In this document: positions 62,484 to 64,000 of the stretch, in pieces | Numbering within the stretch: the first letter of the stretch is position 1 | Layout of the letters: each line of letters starts with the position of its first letter | DNA from: Demequina sp. TMPB413 | GTDB taxonomy: Bacteria > Actinomycetota > Actinomycetes > Actinomycetales > Demequinaceae | DNA length: 64,000 nt | Assembly (NCBI RefSeq): GCF_020447105.2 | Contig: NZ_CP096184.1 | Location: 1,922,001-1,986,000 of the forward strand | Direction of reading: 5' to 3' | Notes under the pieces: generated by a model | What the model saw: the letters and a program-made list of their open reading frames with translations, nothing else | What the model was told of the DNA's origin: nothing | Database searches by the model: none | Program-made: the position numbers and the translations under genes

Positions 62484-63704
62484 ATGGACGACGACGCCTC
62501 CGAATGGGTTGACGCTCCCCCGACGCCGGTACCGGCGTCGGGGGCGTGGCGCCCTGGAGACCACCCTGGCGAGCGCCAGTTCCGACGCATCGGCGACCTG
62601 CCGCTCGAGGCCGACCCGATGCGCATCCTGCCGGACGTGACGCTCGCCTACGAGACGTGGGGCGAACTCAACGAGGCGCGGGACAACGCGATCTATGTCT
62701 CCCACGCCCTGTCGGGCGACAGCCACGCGTACGGGCACGCTGGCCCCGGCCACCTCACGGGCGGCTGGTGGAACTCGCTCATCGGGCCCGGCCGCCCCCT
62801 CGACCCCACTCGCCACTTCATCGTCTCCGCCAACATCGTCGGCGGCTGTCAGGGCACCACCGGCCCCGCACACCCCTACCCCATGGACGGCCGTCCGTGG
62901 GGTTCTCGCTTTCCATGGCCGACGCTGCGCGACATGGTCGAGGCGGAGGTGCGCCTCACCGACGCGTTGGGGATCGATTCCTGGCTGCTCATGCTGGGCC
63001 CGTCGATGGGCGGCATGCGGACACTGGAGTGGGCGGCGCAGCACCCCGACCGCGTGCGCTCCATCGCCGCCGTCGGCACCACGGCCGCGACCACGGCCGA
63101 GCAGATCGCCTGGGGAGCGGCCCAGTCCGCGGCCATTCGCGCCGACGCGCGGTTTGCCGGCGGCGACTATTACGACGCTGCCGACGGCGAGGGACCGCAC
63201 GTTGGCCTTGGCATCGCGCGCATGATCGCGCACACCACGTACCGCTCGGAGCCGGAGCTACATGCTCGCTTTGGCCGCACGGTCCAGCCGGACGACGACG
63301 GTGTGGCAGGGAACGTGTTGCGCGCCCCCGGCCAACCCGGGGCAGGGCAGTACGCGATCGAGTCCTATCTGTCCCACCACGCGGAGAAGCTCGCCAGGCG
63401 CTTTGACGCGAACACGTACCTGCGCATCGTCCACGCGATTAACACGCACGATGTGGGGCGTGGGCGTGGCGGCATCGAGGCGGCGCTCGCTGGCTTCACT
63501 GGGCCGGCGCTCGTTGCCGCGGTGGATTCTGACCGGCTCTACCCGCTGTCGCACTCCCAAGAGTTGGCCGACGCCCTACCCGGCTGCGACGGCGTCGACC
63601 TCTTGCATTCTGACGTGGGTCACGACGGCTTCTTGGTCGAGTCGACGGCGCTCAATGCGCTCGTCGAAGGGCTGCTGGCGAGGGTGGACGCGGTGCGGCG
63701 GTAG
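62484..63704 (+). CDS. metX: Homoserine O-acetyltransferase (copy 2)
   Basis: Protein of 406 residues, full length, with catalytic Ser in GPSMGGM, Asp in VDSDRLYP and His in VGHDGFL. The whole sequence aligns with copy 1, starting from the shared MDDD N-terminus. The main difference is a short Gly/Pro-rich insertion before YAIESYLSHH. AAGGAG precedes the ATG. Both copies look functional. This one is cotranscribed with metY, while copy 1 is separated from it by a repeat element and a promoter. Confidence 0.93.
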   Translation: MDDDASEWVDAPPTPVPASGAWRPGDHPGERQFRRIGDLPLEADPMRILPDVTLAYETWGELNEARDNAIYVSHALSGDSHAYGHAGPGHLTGGWWNSLIGPGRPLDPTRHFIVSANIVGGCQGTTGPAHPYPMDGRPWGSRFPWPTLRDMVEAEVRLTDALGIDSWLLMLGPSMGGMRTLEWAAQHPDRVRSIAAVGTTAATTAEQIAWGAAQSAAIRADARFAGGDYYDAADGEGPHVGLGIARMIAHTTYRSEPELHARFGRTVQPDDDGVAGNVLRAPGQPGAGQYAIESYLSHHAEKLARRFDANTYLRIVHAINTHDVGRGRGGIEAALAGFTGPALVAAVDSDRLYPLSHSQELADALPGCDGVDLLHSDVGHDGFLVESTALNALVEGLLARVDAVRR

Positions 63705-63789
63705 CCCTCCCGTGATCCGCCGCCCATACGATAGAAGCAGCCGCCCTTTTGCCTGCCTCTCCCTGAACCAGAATCGGAACCCTCTCGCC

Positions 63790-64000
63790 ATGAACACCGC
63801 CAGCCATTCCGTCGATAACGTTTTCGCCCATCGCACCACCTCCACCACCGTGACCCTGGTGGATGGCGCAGGCAACCCGCTCGCAGGCCGCGAGGTCACC
63901 GTCGAGCAGACCCGCCACGCCTTCGGCTTTGGCAACATCGGTTTCGACTTTGTGGGCTACGTCAACGGCGAGACCGTTGCCGACCCTGCCAGCCACTTTG
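63790..64000 (+). CDS. GH10 endo-1,4-beta-xylanase, N-terminal part (runs off the window)
   Basis: Seventy codons are present from ATG 63790. No signal peptide is seen. An N-terminal beta-strand region (VTLVDGAGNPLAGREVTVEQTRHAF, about residues 21-45) leads into FGFGNIGFDF, the pattern that opens intracellular or short GH10 enzymes. The gene continues past 64000. A near-copy of the xylanase motif at 43086 lies within its first 12 codons. A cytoplasmic enzyme of this type would cleave imported xylo-oligosaccharides. Ribosome-binding site weak. Confidence 0.7.
   Translation, partial: MNTASHSVDNVFAHRTTSTTVTLVDGAGNPLAGREVTVEQTRHAFGFGNIGFDFVGYVNGETVADPASHF

Overview
The window is a GC-rich chromosome segment of an actinobacterium. 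The marker set (carD, lsr2, senX3-regX3, DUF3180, paired PH-domain proteins, a folB-folK fusion, GTG starts, lipoproteins with LAxC lipoboxes) fits the order Micrococcales. The xylanases and sugar importer suggest a plant-polysaccharide degrader, perhaps near Cellulomonadaceae or Demequinaceae; that placement is inference. No phage, CRISPR array or insertion-sequence transposase was seen, and there is one tRNA.

Layout. 1-4.4 kb: beta-fructosidase-like glycosidase plus a CUT1 sugar importer (binding protein and two permeases, no ATPase). 4.4-8.4 kb: tRNA-Thr, then a minus-strand set of two DsbA-like proteins, MauE and a membrane Ser/Thr kinase. 8.6-12.2 kb: an MsmK/UgpC-type ATPase that could energise the importer, a DUF4032 protein and a HAD phosphatase. 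12.2-17 kb: rlmB, cysS, ispF, ispD, carD and a lipoprotein. 17.3-24.1 kb: the phosphate regulon (pstSCAB, regX3, senX3, phoU) with a three-unit PHO box. 24.2-29.2 kb: gpmA, a lactonase-like protein, lsr2, lysS, nadC.

29.3-37.1 kb is an accessory block: a CstR-like persulfide-type regulator, a type VII-secretion-like small/large protein pair, two tandem paralogous lipoproteins, a PrsW-like protease, a secreted protein, and a CoA-disulfide-reductase/rhodanese fusion behind a perfect 16-bp palindrome. The block separates nadC from nadB. 37.4-57.1 kb is the conserved actinobacterial cofactor and housekeeping run (nadB, panD, panC, DUF2520, two PH proteins, DUF3180, folBK, folP, folE, ftsH, hpt, tilS, dacB), interrupted by a 1258-residue GH10 xylanase and by a DUF559-type nuclease gene. 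57.2-64 kb: ppa, an NlpC/P60 hydrolase, a metX-metY-metX methionine cluster, and the start of a second GH10 xylanase.

The least expected signal is a family of six intergenic palindromic elements in two sizes, 87 bp (three copies) and 97-98 bp (three copies). They share related terminal inverted repeats and an inner inverted repeat, and each lies just downstream of a gene's 3' end; two of them bracket the nuclease gene. Other unusual points are the His-to-Gly change in the CsoR-family regulator that predicts sulfane-sulfur rather than copper sensing, the duplicated metX flanking metY with a possible Met/Cys leader peptide, and the Gly/Trp/His-rich tail of the xylanase.
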